In this document: positions 1-5,151 of the stretch, one piece after another
How positions within the stretch are numbered: position 1 is the stretch's first letter
Layout of the letters: every line of letters begins with the position of its first letter
Assembly: GCA_964623265.1 (NCBI GenBank)
Contig: CAZUTK010000096.1
Location: 1-7,632, forward strand
DNA from: CAZUTK01 sp964623265
GTDB taxonomy: Bacteria; Electryoneota; B3-LCP
Direction of reading: 5' to 3'
DNA length: 7,632 bases
Translations under genes and position numbers: made by a program
Notes under the pieces: generated by a model
Told to the model about the DNA's origin: nothing
What the model saw: the letters and a program-made list of their open reading frames with translations, nothing else
Database searches by the model: none

Positions 1-1
1 G

Positions 2-1543
2 AATCTCGGGAATCCTTTCGCGCTGCAGGCTTCCGATTCCTGCCCGCCCGGGACGACGGTGCCGCTGCAGTTGATCGTAACGGCGAGCGGCTATGCCGAT
101 ACGATGCTGGTGAATTTCACCATTGGACAGATTTCGTTGGTGGATCCAACGGGACCGGACGGCTACGGCTACCGCTGCTATGAGAATCGGGACGTCCAAT
201 ACGCGCAGGCACCCGTCTACAACTGGATCGAGGCGTCTACTCAGCCGGGGCACGTGCAGCTGAACCTTCCGGATTACGGCGAAGAGCAGGACTGTTCGGT
301 GCTGCAGACGCTGCCGTTTCCCTTCCGCTATTACGGATGGAATTTCAATCAGATGACGATCTGTTCCAACGGCTGGATCGCCATGGGCGCGGCATATATG
401 ACGGGCACGCAGTCCTCCACATTATTCGACAACGCCCGCAACTGGAACATCCCCGGCGCGCTGGGACCATCCGCCATGGTCGCGCCTTTCTGGGACGATT
501 TGCAGATGGGCAGCGGATCGGTGCATTACTGGTATAATTCGTCGGAACATTACATCGTCGTCGAATGGAAACAGGTGCGCACGGCCGGCGGCTGGGGTGA
601 GAACACCTTCGAAGCGATCCTCTATGATCCGGCGTACTATTCCACTCCCACCGGCGACGGCGAGATCGTCTTTCAATATGCGCAGTTCAATAACGTGGAT
701 GCGGATGAAAACTACTGCACGATCGGGATTGAGAATCCGCAGCAGTCGGACGGCGTGAAAGTGACTTATGCCAATTATTACTCGGCGGGCGCCGAGACGA
801 TCACAGCCGGCACCGCACTGAAATTCAGCACGGGATTCAATTTCACGCCGATCGTTCCCAGCGTCGAGATCACGCTGACTCCTTATGGCGCTCCGATCGT
901 CATTCCGGTATCGGGCGGGAGCTTCACCTTCGATGTATCCATACAGAATCAGGAGACGACCCCGTTGGCTGCGATGGCGTGGATCAACATCACTTTGCCC
1001 AGCGGAAGCATCTATGGTCCGGTCTTAGGTCCTGTGAGTTTAACGTTGCCGCCCGGCGTGCCGATTCTGCGGCAGCGAACGCAGACGGTTCCGGGATCCG
1101 CGCCGCCGGGAGTTTATCGGTACAATGCGTATGTGGGTTCCTATCCCGCGACGCTCTGGGATTCCACGAGTTTCGCCTTCAGCAAACTGACGGACGGTTA
1201 CGAGCGTTGGGAGGCTTTCTGGAAAAATGACGGGGAGTCGTTCTCGGATGTCGTCGGATCGGATGAAGAGGGGATACCGCATCGGTTTTTATTGCACGGC
1301 GTTCAGCCCAATCCCTTTAATCCTGAAACCCGTATAGTATTTGAATTAGCTGAATCCACACCGGTGGATCTCAGCATCTACGACTCGCGCGGACGCAGAG
1401 TGGCGGAACTTGCTCACGAAATGCGCGCCGCCGGCATCCACGAACTCATTTGGAACGCCTCGATTTTTCCGTCCGGCATCTATTTCTGCGTCCTGAGGGC
1501 GGGGGATTTTCGCGCCGCGCAGAAGCTGGTGCTGTTGAAATAG
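2..1543 (+). CDS. C-terminal part of a secreted beta-sandwich protein with T9SS type A sorting domain (5'-partial)
   Basis: The reading frame is open from base 2, with no stop or convincing start, so the N-terminus lies outside the window; about 513 residues are visible. Three segments can be read. Bases 2-150 look like the end of a CARDB-like beta domain (ending GYADTMLVNFTIGQ). Bases about 290-830 form a beta-sandwich with the FPFRYYG and CSNGWIAMG signatures common in large extracellular proteins of FCB bacteria. Bases about 860-1190 form another beta domain (start PSVEITLTP). The C-terminus, about 1291-1540, has PNPFNPETRIVFEL, LSIYDSRGRRV and SGIYFCVL, the pattern of a T9SS type A (Por) sorting domain, also matched by FlgD Ig-like models. 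The product is therefore probably exported and anchored or released at the surface. In related proteins these modules often follow a subtilisin-like or gingipain-like (C25) peptidase, but no catalytic domain is visible here, so enzyme activity is unproven. A terminator hairpin follows the stop. Confidence 0.85.
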   Translation, partial: NLGNPFALQASDSCPPGTTVPLQLIVTASGYADTMLVNFTIGQISLVDPTGPDGYGYRCYENRDVQYAQAPVYNWIEASTQPGHVQLNLPDYGEEQDCSVLQTLPFPFRYYGWNFNQMTICSNGWIAMGAAYMTGTQSSTLFDNARNWNIPGALGPSAMVAPFWDDLQMGSGSVHYWYNSSEHYIVVEWKQVRTAGGWGENTFEAILYDPAYYSTPTGDGEIVFQYAQFNNVDADENYCTIGIENPQQSDGVKVTYANYYSAGAETITAGTALKFSTGFNFTPIVPSVEITLTPYGAPIVIPVSGGSFTFDVSIQNQETTPLAAMAWINITLPSGSIYGPVLGPVSLTLPPGVPILRQRTQTVPGSAPPGVYRYNAYVGSYPATLWDSTSFAFSKLTDGYERWEAFWKNDGESFSDVVGSDEEGIPHRFLLHGVQPNPFNPETRIVFELAESTPVDLSIYDSRGRRVAELAHEMRAAGIHELIWNASIFPSGIYFCVLRAGDFRAAQKLVLLK

Positions 1544-1564
1544 GGCGTGACCCAGCAAGGGGAC

Positions 1565-1599
1565 GCAAAAGCGGCTCTGCGGAGCCGCTTTTGCTTTCT
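1565..1599. terminator. Bidirectional terminator between convergent genes
   Basis: GCAAAAGCGGCTC (1565-1577) pairs perfectly with GAGCCGCTTTTGC (1582-1594), giving a 13-bp stem around a TGCG loop. On the plus strand TTTCTGTT follows. Because the stem itself carries AAAA and TTTT arms, each strand has Ts at the 3' base of the stem. It lies 21 bases after the stop of the upstream secreted-protein gene and 43 bases past the stop of the minus-strand rubrerythrin gene, so it can serve both. The T-run on the minus side is short (GCTTTTGCG), so termination there may be weaker. Confidence 0.85.
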
Positions 1600-1637
1600 G
1601 TTGAGGAGGAGTATGAAGAGATGAAATTCGGTTTGCT

Positions 1638-2180
1638 TCACCCTTCGAAGATGGGTTTTTCCTGTTCCACGAACCACATATCCGGTTTTTCGAGGTACGA
1701 GAGGCTCTCCGAAAACATCCGATAGTGATCGCTTTCGAACATAAAGAGCCAGTCGTACATTTCTTTGATGTGGGGGAATTTCGTTTTCGCGGATCTTTCT
1801 TTGTAGAAATTGGATGCCTTGGTCTCCAAATCCATGGCGGTGCGGTACACATCCAAGACGCCGGTATCGGATTTAACCGTGCCTTTCAGATCCTTGCGGG
1901 CTTCTTCGAAGATGGTCTTCATGCGGATTTTGTAATCCGTGTGATCCTTAGGCAGGATAATTCCTTCACCGCCTCGTTTTTCCTGCAAGGATTTGTGGAA
2001 CTCCTTGATCAGGAAAATGTGCTGGCATTCGTCATTGGCGATGGAGGTGAAGAATCTGCGCGCCACGGGATTTTCGGTGCGCTGAGCGGCTTCCTGGAAA
2101 TATTTATAGCCATCTTCTTCGGTTTTCAGGGCGATTTCCAGCGCCTGAAGTTCCTCTTTCAAAGCTTTTTCATCGGTCAT
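1638..2180 (-). CDS. Rubrerythrin-like diiron protein without rubredoxin domain
   Basis: A 180-residue four-helix ferritin-like protein. All ligands expected for a rubrerythrin-type diiron site are present: Glu21 in helix 1 (EEDGYKYF), E51-x-x-H54 in helix 2, Glu119 in helix 3 (METs of the form DLETKASNFY), and E149-x-x-H152 in helix 4. The two halves repeat the same pattern, as expected for an internally duplicated fold. There is no C-terminal CxxC pair, so the rubredoxin domain of classical rubrerythrin is absent; the tail (KPDMWFVEQEKPIFEG) replaces it. Such proteins are expected to be cytosolic peroxide-reducing or iron-handling enzymes that take electrons from a separate donor. I chose the ATG at 2180 because GGAGG stands five bases before it. 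An in-frame ATG at 2228 overlaps the preceding stop (TAATG) and would add 16 residues, but these partly encode the ribosome binding site. It follows the NifU-like gene by 47 bases and is probably co-transcribed. Confidence 0.9.
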   Translation of the reverse strand: MTDEKALKEELQALEIALKTEEDGYKYFQEAAQRTENPVARRFFTSIANDECQHIFLIKEFHKSLQEKRGGEGIILPKDHTDYKIRMKTIFEEARKDLKGTVKSDTGVLDVYRTAMDLETKASNFYKERSAKTKFPHIKEMYDWLFMFESDHYRMFSESLSYLEKPDMWFVEQEKPIFEG

Positions 2181-2199
2181 AGGACCTCCACGGGATGTT

Positions 2200-2211
2200 T
2201 TATATATATAA
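2200..2211. repeat. 12-bp AT palindrome between nifU-like and rubrerythrin-like genes
   Basis: TTATATATATAA reads the same on both strands and sits 20 bases upstream of the rubrerythrin-like ATG, in an otherwise GC-richer region. It could act as an internal minus-strand -10 element (TATATA or TATAAA) or simply melt easily. I see no matching -35 element at the normal distance, so a promoter is only a possibility. Confidence 0.3.
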
Positions 2212-2227
2212 TGAAGTTTTTTTACCA

Positions 2228-2452
2228 TTAGACCGATTCGACGGCTTTAATTTCGGGATGGTTCTGCTTCAGGAGGCGTTCGATCCCTTGCTTCAAAGTC
2301 ATCTGGGACATCGGGCAACCTCCGCACATCCCTTTCAGGCGCACCTTGACGACGCCGTCTTCGTTCAATTCGACCAGTTCGACATCCCCGCCGTCTGCTT
2401 GCAAGGCGGGGCGGATTTGATTCAGGCTTGCCTGGATTTTCTCACGATCCAT
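2228..2452 (-). CDS. NifU-like (Nfu) single-domain Fe-S cluster protein
   Basis: A 74-residue protein that is entirely one NifU C-terminal domain. It opens with the family signature IRPALQADGGDVELVEL (residues 13-29) and carries the cluster-binding motif C43-G-G-C46 followed by PMSQMTLKQGIE. In this family two monomers share a [4Fe-4S] cluster through the two CxxC motifs and pass it to target apoproteins in the cytosol. The usual stand-alone length is 70-80 residues, so it looks complete. The ATG at 2452 is preceded by AAGGA about eight bases away. It lacks the IscU-like and ferredoxin-like domains of full NifU, so it is better seen as a cluster carrier than a nitrogenase-specific scaffold. 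Its stop lies 47 bases before the rubrerythrin-like start, suggesting a two-gene unit. The 148 bases upstream hold only a weak minus-strand hairpin with a T-run (about 2560-2585) that might end the dehydrogenase transcript, and no convincing promoter. Confidence 0.93.
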   Translation of the reverse strand: MDREKIQASLNQIRPALQADGGDVELVELNEDGVVKVRLKGMCGGCPMSQMTLKQGIERLLKQNHPEIKAVESV

Positions 2453-2600
2453 TTTCCGGTTCCTTTTTCCGAGTTGACAGGTTGGTTTGGGTTATAGTTA
2501 TCAAACGGATTCATTCGTGATTCGTTCCCGTGCGTGCCGAAATTGGCGCGCTGGAAAAAAGGATGCCGTTTTCGCGGGCTCGGAAGGAAACAGCAGGTTT

Positions 2601-3599
2601 TCAGGCGACTTTCGACCGGGAAGTTTCCACCCAGTTGACCGCGTTTTCCGGCTGCTTGCCGCTCAGAGCACTCAACAGGTTGTGCGCTGCCAGGAGAGCC
2701 ATTTTTTCGCGCGTTTCGACCGTCGCCGAACCGATGTGCGGCGTCAGGACGACGGAATCGAGATCGCCGATCTTTTTATGGATTCCGGTGGTATCCACAT
2801 AAACATCCAAGCCGGCGCCGGCGATGCGGCGTTTCTTCAGAACCCGCACCAGTTCTTCTTCCTGAATCAGTGCGCCGCGGGCGATGTTGATCAAGAAAGC
2901 GCTGCGTTTCATCAGCTTCAGTTCGCGGGATCCGATTTTCCCCTGGGTATCGCTGTTCAGGGGGACCGCCAGCACGAGGAAATCGCTCTGGCGGAACAGC
3001 TCCGGAAATTCCACAAATCGAGCCCGTAGGGATTTTTCGAACTCTGGTTTTCGGCTGCGGTTGTGGTAGATGATGCGCAGGTTGAAACCGAAAGCGCGGC
3101 GGGCGATCGCTTGCGCGATTCGACCCGCGCCCCAGATGCCCAGAGTCTTTCCGGAAAGCTCCGTTCCCAACAGCAGATTGTGCCGCCATCCGTCGTAACC
3201 GCCCGACTTCACCAGGCGGTCTCCTTCGGGGATGCGGCGCGCGACGCTCAGGAGCAGACCCCACGCCAGGTCCGCCGTGGCGTCCGTCAGGACGTCGGGG
3301 GTGTTGGTGACCCAGATGCCGCGCCGGGTGGCGGCTTCCACATCAATGTTGTCGTAGCCGACGGAGAGGGTGGAAATAACCTGTAAATCCGGAGCGGCGG
3401 CGATCAACTCCTCGTCAATCCGATCTCGTAAGGTGACCAGCAGGCCGTGAACGCCCGGGATGTTCGCCCGAATCATTTCGCGGGTGGCGAGTTCGCCGGT
3501 GCGGTTATAATCGAAGCGGAAATTTTCCTGCAGGTATTCTATGACGGGAGCGACGGGATCAAAAGAAGCCCAGACTCTTGCTTTGTCCATATATTTCAT
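2601..3599 (-). CDS. D-2-hydroxyacid dehydrogenase (glyoxylate/hydroxypyruvate reductase-like), catalytic Glu replaced
   Basis: 332 residues, normal for the family of NAD(P)-dependent enzymes that reduce 2-keto acids such as glyoxylate or hydroxypyruvate in the cytosol. Visible landmarks: substrate-loop LSVGYDNID (78-86); Rossmann motif GIWGAGRIAQAIARRA (154-169), with Ala162 in place of the third Gly of GxGxxG; HNRSRK (179-184) after the second strand, whose Arg residues suggest NADPH preference; NIARGALI with catalytic Arg241; and PHIGSATVETR with catalytic His288. The odd point is 265-274, DVYVDTTGIH. Relatives read DVYENEPEIH or similar, so the catalytic Glu aligns with Thr270 and its Pro with Thr271. 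The anchors on both sides leave no room for a gap. Activity may thus be altered or lost, although the rest is well conserved and the frame is intact. The ATG at 3599 has AGGA six bases upstream; a second in-frame ATG at 3590 is too far from it. The exact substrate cannot be assigned. Confidence 0.9.
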   Translation of the reverse strand: MKYMDKARVWASFDPVAPVIEYLQENFRFDYNRTGELATREMIRANIPGVHGLLVTLRDRIDEELIAAAPDLQVISTLSVGYDNIDVEAATRRGIWVTNTPDVLTDATADLAWGLLLSVARRIPEGDRLVKSGGYDGWRHNLLLGTELSGKTLGIWGAGRIAQAIARRAFGFNLRIIYHNRSRKPEFEKSLRARFVEFPELFRQSDFLVLAVPLNSDTQGKIGSRELKLMKRSAFLINIARGALIQEEELVRVLKKRRIAGAGLDVYVDTTGIHKKIGDLDSVVLTPHIGSATVETREKMALLAAHNLLSALSGKQPENAVNWVETSRSKVA

Positions 3600-3614
3600 C
3601 CGTATTCCTAAAAG

Positions 3615-3643
3615 ATATTACGCAACGAAAAAGAAAATTACAA
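3615..3643 (-). promoter_or_regulatory. Candidate promoter of the hydroxyacid dehydrogenase gene
   Basis: On the minus strand TTGTAA (3643-3638) and TAATAT (3620-3615) are separated by exactly 17 bases, each matching the sigma-70-type consensus at four of six positions. Initiation about seven bases downstream would leave a leader of only some 9 bases before the ATG at 3599, cutting into the AGGA ribosome site; this weakens the call. An 8-bp palindrome, AAGCGCTT (3642-3649), overlaps the -35 element and could be an operator half or chance. Confidence 0.35.
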
Positions 3644-3671
3644 GCGCTTTTGTGAAAATTCTGCAGTGAAG

Positions 3672-3711
3672 AAAAATGCAACAAAGAAGGGCGATCTTGC
3701 TAATCGCCCTT
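3672..3711 (-). terminator. Rho-independent terminator of the peroxiredoxin gene
   Basis: Read on the minus strand, AAGGGCGAT (3711-3703) pairs perfectly with ATCGCCCTT (3695-3687) around a seven-base loop, and a T-rich stretch ending in TTTTT (3676-3672) follows. It begins 70 bases after the peroxiredoxin stop and separates that gene from the dehydrogenase, so the two are probably independent transcripts. Confidence 0.8.
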
Positions 3712-3781
3712 TCGCGAAGCGGGAAGACCACCGCAAAAAAACGGCGTCGGGTTCGATTCGGTTCTTTGAACCGGAACCATT

Positions 3782-4300
3782 TCAGAGGAGCGGCTGCCCC
3801 GGCTTCCAGCTCGCCGGACATAAACCACCTGTCTGCAATGCGCACAAGACGCGCAGGATTTCTGGCACGGATCTGCCGACGTTGTTGTCGTGGACCAGAT
3901 GATAGCGCAGCACGCCATCAGGGTCAATGATGAAACATCCGCGCAGCGCGATCCCTTCCTCCTCCAGCAGGACGCCGTAGCTGCGACTTAAGGCATGGTT
4001 CTTGTCGGACAACAGGGGGAAGTTCAGGGTCTTAATCGCATCGGTCTTCGACCACGCCAAATGGGAATAGACGCTATCCGTTGAACAGCCGAGCACGACG
4101 GCGTTCAGTTTGTCGAATTCCGGTTTGAGTGCGGCGAATTCCGTGATCTCCGTAGGACAAACAAAGGTGAAATCCAGGGGGTAGAAGAAGAGGACCTTCC
4201 AGCGTCCGTCGAAGTCGGCGAGGGAAAGGTCGCGAAATTCACCGTTGATCAGAGCTTCCGCTTTGAAATCGGGAGCTTTTTGTCCGACCTGCAAAGCCAT
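3782..4300 (-). CDS. AhpC/TSA-family typical 2-Cys peroxiredoxin
   Basis: 172 residues. The peroxidatic site is PLDFTFVCPTE, giving the PxxxTxxC motif Pro41, Thr45, Cys48; Arg120 (ALRG) completes the active site. Cys161 in GGLCPASW matches the resolving cysteine of typical 2-Cys enzymes (usual form VCPANW). It reduces hydrogen peroxide and organic peroxides in the cytosol, and would be recharged by thioredoxin or an AhpF-like partner not seen here. The protein ends only eleven residues after Cys161, shorter than AhpC of E. coli (187), and it lacks the GGLG and C-terminal YF motifs linked to sensitivity to over-oxidation, so a robust type is inferred. Three further cysteines (72, 122, 153) are present, which is more than usual. 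The start at 4300 has AAGGAGG six bases upstream. It is transcribed divergently from the bacterioferritin-like gene and has its own terminator. Confidence 0.95.
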   Translation of the reverse strand: MALQVGQKAPDFKAEALINGEFRDLSLADFDGRWKVLFFYPLDFTFVCPTEITEFAALKPEFDKLNAVVLGCSTDSVYSHLAWSKTDAIKTLNFPLLSDKNHALSRSYGVLLEEEGIALRGCFIIDPDGVLRYHLVHDNNVGRSVPEILRVLCALQTGGLCPASWKPGQPLL

Positions 4301-4411
4301 AACGTTCCTCCTTTTCCATCATTGTGGGAATTGACCGATGTTTTTGAATTTGTGCAAGCTTGAATCCAGCATTATTCAGAACACGAAAGATACGTCGAAT
4401 CGGGGATCGTC

Positions 4412-4439
4412 GTTGGCAATTCCTACGGGGATTGCCGGC
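4412..4439. other. Stem-loop with TACG tetraloop
   Basis: GGCAATTCC (4415-4423) pairs with GGGATTGCC (4428-4436): nine pairs, one a T-G wobble, closing on C-TACG-G. C(UACG)G is one of the unusually stable UNCG tetraloops in RNA. Two wobble pairs and one G-C pair extend the stem to 4412/4439. GAATCG (4397-4402) and CGATTC (4444-4449) can form an outer helix. No T-run follows on either strand, so it is not an ordinary terminator. It could be a structured 5' leader segment if transcription of the bacterioferritin-like gene starts upstream of it. Confidence 0.55.
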
Positions 4440-4465
4440 ATAACGATTCCGCGGCGGGGGTATCC

Positions 4466-4497
4466 GTGAAAAGAATAACGAATTCTCTAATTTTCAC
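4466..4497. promoter_or_regulatory. Dyad GTGAAAA-N18-TTTTCAC, possible operator
   Basis: Seven-base arms at 4466-4472 and 4491-4497 are perfect reverse complements; inside them AGAAT (4472-4476) and ATTCT (4482-4486) form a second, off-centre dyad. The spacing fits a dimeric DNA-binding regulator. A 7-bp match at this spacing can arise by chance in a region of this size, so the call is tentative. Confidence 0.35.
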
Positions 4498-4580
4498 TGT
4501 TATTTCGCGGGAAGTTACGTATTATGTAGGTAATAAAAATTGATAATCCAGTTCAAAAACACAGCCGAAAAGGAGGTATT

Positions 4581-5003
4581 ATGCCGAGCAAGAAGAACCC
4601 GATTTTGGAAGCATTGAATGAGGCGATCGCCGAAGAGTTAACCGCCATCACGCAGTATATGTGGCATCACGTTATGGCCACCGGCCTGGAATCTCCTGCC
4701 GTATCCGAAGAGTTCAGGAAGGCTTCCATCGAAGAGATGAAACACGCCGAGATGCTGGCGGAGAGGCTGAATTATCTGGGCGGAATCCCCACGACGAAGC
4801 CCCGCGAGATCAAGATCGGCGGCGACTTGAAGAAAATGCTTCAGGATGATCTGAACCTGGAGCTGGAGGCGATCGCGATGTACAAGAAATTCATCAAGTT
4901 GTGCGGTGATGACACCACCACCCGCCGCCTGCTTGAGGAGATTCTGGAGGATGAAGAGGGTCATGCCGACACCTTTGAGACTCTTCTTGATGTGAAGAAG
5001 TAA
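4581..5003 (+). CDS. Bacterioferritin-like diiron protein lacking helix E
   Basis: 140 residues forming a four-helix ferritin-like bundle. The complete bacterioferritin ferroxidase set aligns: Glu19 (EELTAITQY), E52-x-x-H55 (EEMKHAE), Glu94 (LELEAI), and E125-x-x-H128 (EEGHAD). Met53 sits where E. coli bacterioferritin has Met52, the ligand of the intersubunit heme. The reaction expected is ferrous iron oxidation by oxygen or peroxide, with storage as ferric mineral if a cage forms. E. coli Bfr has 158 residues and a fifth short helix that closes the 24-mer; here the chain ends right after helix D (TFETLLDVKK), so cage assembly is uncertain and a Dps-like or dimeric role is possible. The stop is followed within 20 bases by a strong terminator, so the gene appears monocistronic. 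The ATG at 4581 is preceded by AAGGAGG four bases away. It lies head-to-head with the peroxiredoxin gene. Confidence 0.9.
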   Translation: MPSKKNPILEALNEAIAEELTAITQYMWHHVMATGLESPAVSEEFRKASIEEMKHAEMLAERLNYLGGIPTTKPREIKIGGDLKKMLQDDLNLELEAIAMYKKFIKLCGDDTTTRRLLEEILEDEEGHADTFETLLDVKK

Positions 5004-5020
5004 ACGTCATCGAAACCTGC

Positions 5021-5058
5021 GAGGGAACGCCCCGTCTGGGGGCGTTCCCTCTCTTCCT
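5021..5058 (+). terminator. Terminator of the bacterioferritin-like gene
   Basis: GAGGGAACGCCCC (5021-5033) pairs perfectly with GGGGCGTTCCCTC (5039-5051), a 13-bp stem with a five-base loop, followed by the pyrimidine stretch TCTTCCT. The T-run is imperfect but the stem is very strong. It starts 18 bases after the stop codon and separates this gene from the gamma-glutamyltranspeptidase gene. Confidence 0.85.
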
Positions 5059-5091
5059 ACGCTGTTCACGCAGAAAAGAATGCGGTTGCGC

Positions 5092-5120
5092 TTGCGTTTG
5101 CCGCAAATCTTTGCTATATT
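5092..5120 (+). promoter_or_regulatory. Promoter of the gamma-glutamyltranspeptidase gene
   Basis: An extended -10 element, TGC-TATATT (TATATT at 5115-5120), lies 17 bases after TTGCGT (5092-5097). The -10 matches at five of six positions and has the TGn extension, which offsets the weak -35 (three of six). Initiation near 5127 would place the ATG at 5152 as the first start codon, about 25 bases into the transcript, and exclude the in-frame ATG at 5080. Confidence 0.55.
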
Positions 5121-5151
5121 CTTCAGGACAAGTCTTATTATCGCACAACCT

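Larger units (their letters stand above)
4339..4561. repeat. 10-bp inverted repeat, one copy in each divergent leader
   Basis: TGTTTTTGAA at 4339-4348 is the exact reverse complement of TTCAAAAACA at 4552-4561. Read in the direction of each gene, the same decamer TTCAAAAACA stands 38 bases before the peroxiredoxin ATG and 19 bases before the bacterioferritin-like ATG. A shared operator or leader element is possible. AT-rich sequence makes chance matches more likely than in random DNA. Confidence 0.5.
4301..4580. promoter_or_regulatory. Divergent control region between peroxiredoxin and bacterioferritin-like genes
   Basis: 280 bases without a gene. It is AT-richer than the flanking coding sequence and holds several symmetrical elements: a 10-bp inverted repeat near the two ends, a stem-loop at 4412-4439 enclosed by GAATCG/CGATTC, and a dyad GTGAAAA/TTTTCAC at 4466-4497. 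Both start codons have near-perfect Shine-Dalgarno sequences (AAGGAGG before each). GATAAT at 4542-4547 could be a plus-strand -10 element, but I see no good -35 hexamer at 16-18 bases for it, nor a confident promoter for the minus-strand gene. The arrangement suggests joint control of the two genes, perhaps by a peroxide- or iron-responsive regulator; no exact Fur or PerR box is visible. Confidence 0.6.

Noticed and set aside
59..61. GTG at 59 as start of the first protein
   Set aside because: The same frame is open and protein-like back to base 2, and the residues before 59 continue a recognisable beta-domain, so the true start is outside the window.
1621..1725. 34-codon plus-strand ORF preceded by GAGGAGGAG (1603-1611)
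   Set aside because: The ribosome-site-like sequence is attractive, but the ORF runs antisense through the conserved 3' end of the rubrerythrin-like gene and its product resembles nothing I know.
1725..2231. 168-codon plus-strand ORF opposite the rubrerythrin-like gene
   Set aside because: It is the antisense of a well-conserved protein and has no recognisable motif.
2474..2479. Perfect plus-strand TTGACA
   Set aside because: There is no good -10 at 16-18 bases (TATAGT is only 13 away) and no plus-strand gene downstream.
2487..3029. 180-codon plus-strand ORF opposite the dehydrogenase
   Set aside because: Shadow frame across the Rossmann and catalytic region of the dehydrogenase; no motif of its own.
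3618..3845. 75-codon minus-strand ORF overlapping the end of the peroxiredoxin gene
   Set aside because: It overlaps the conserved C-terminus of peroxiredoxin and the terminator hairpin, and shows no family features.
5080..5082. ATG at 5080 as start of gamma-glutamyltranspeptidase
   Set aside because: It would put 24 residues before a complete signal peptide, overlaps the probable promoter (5092-5120), and spoils the match in length to E. coli Ggt.
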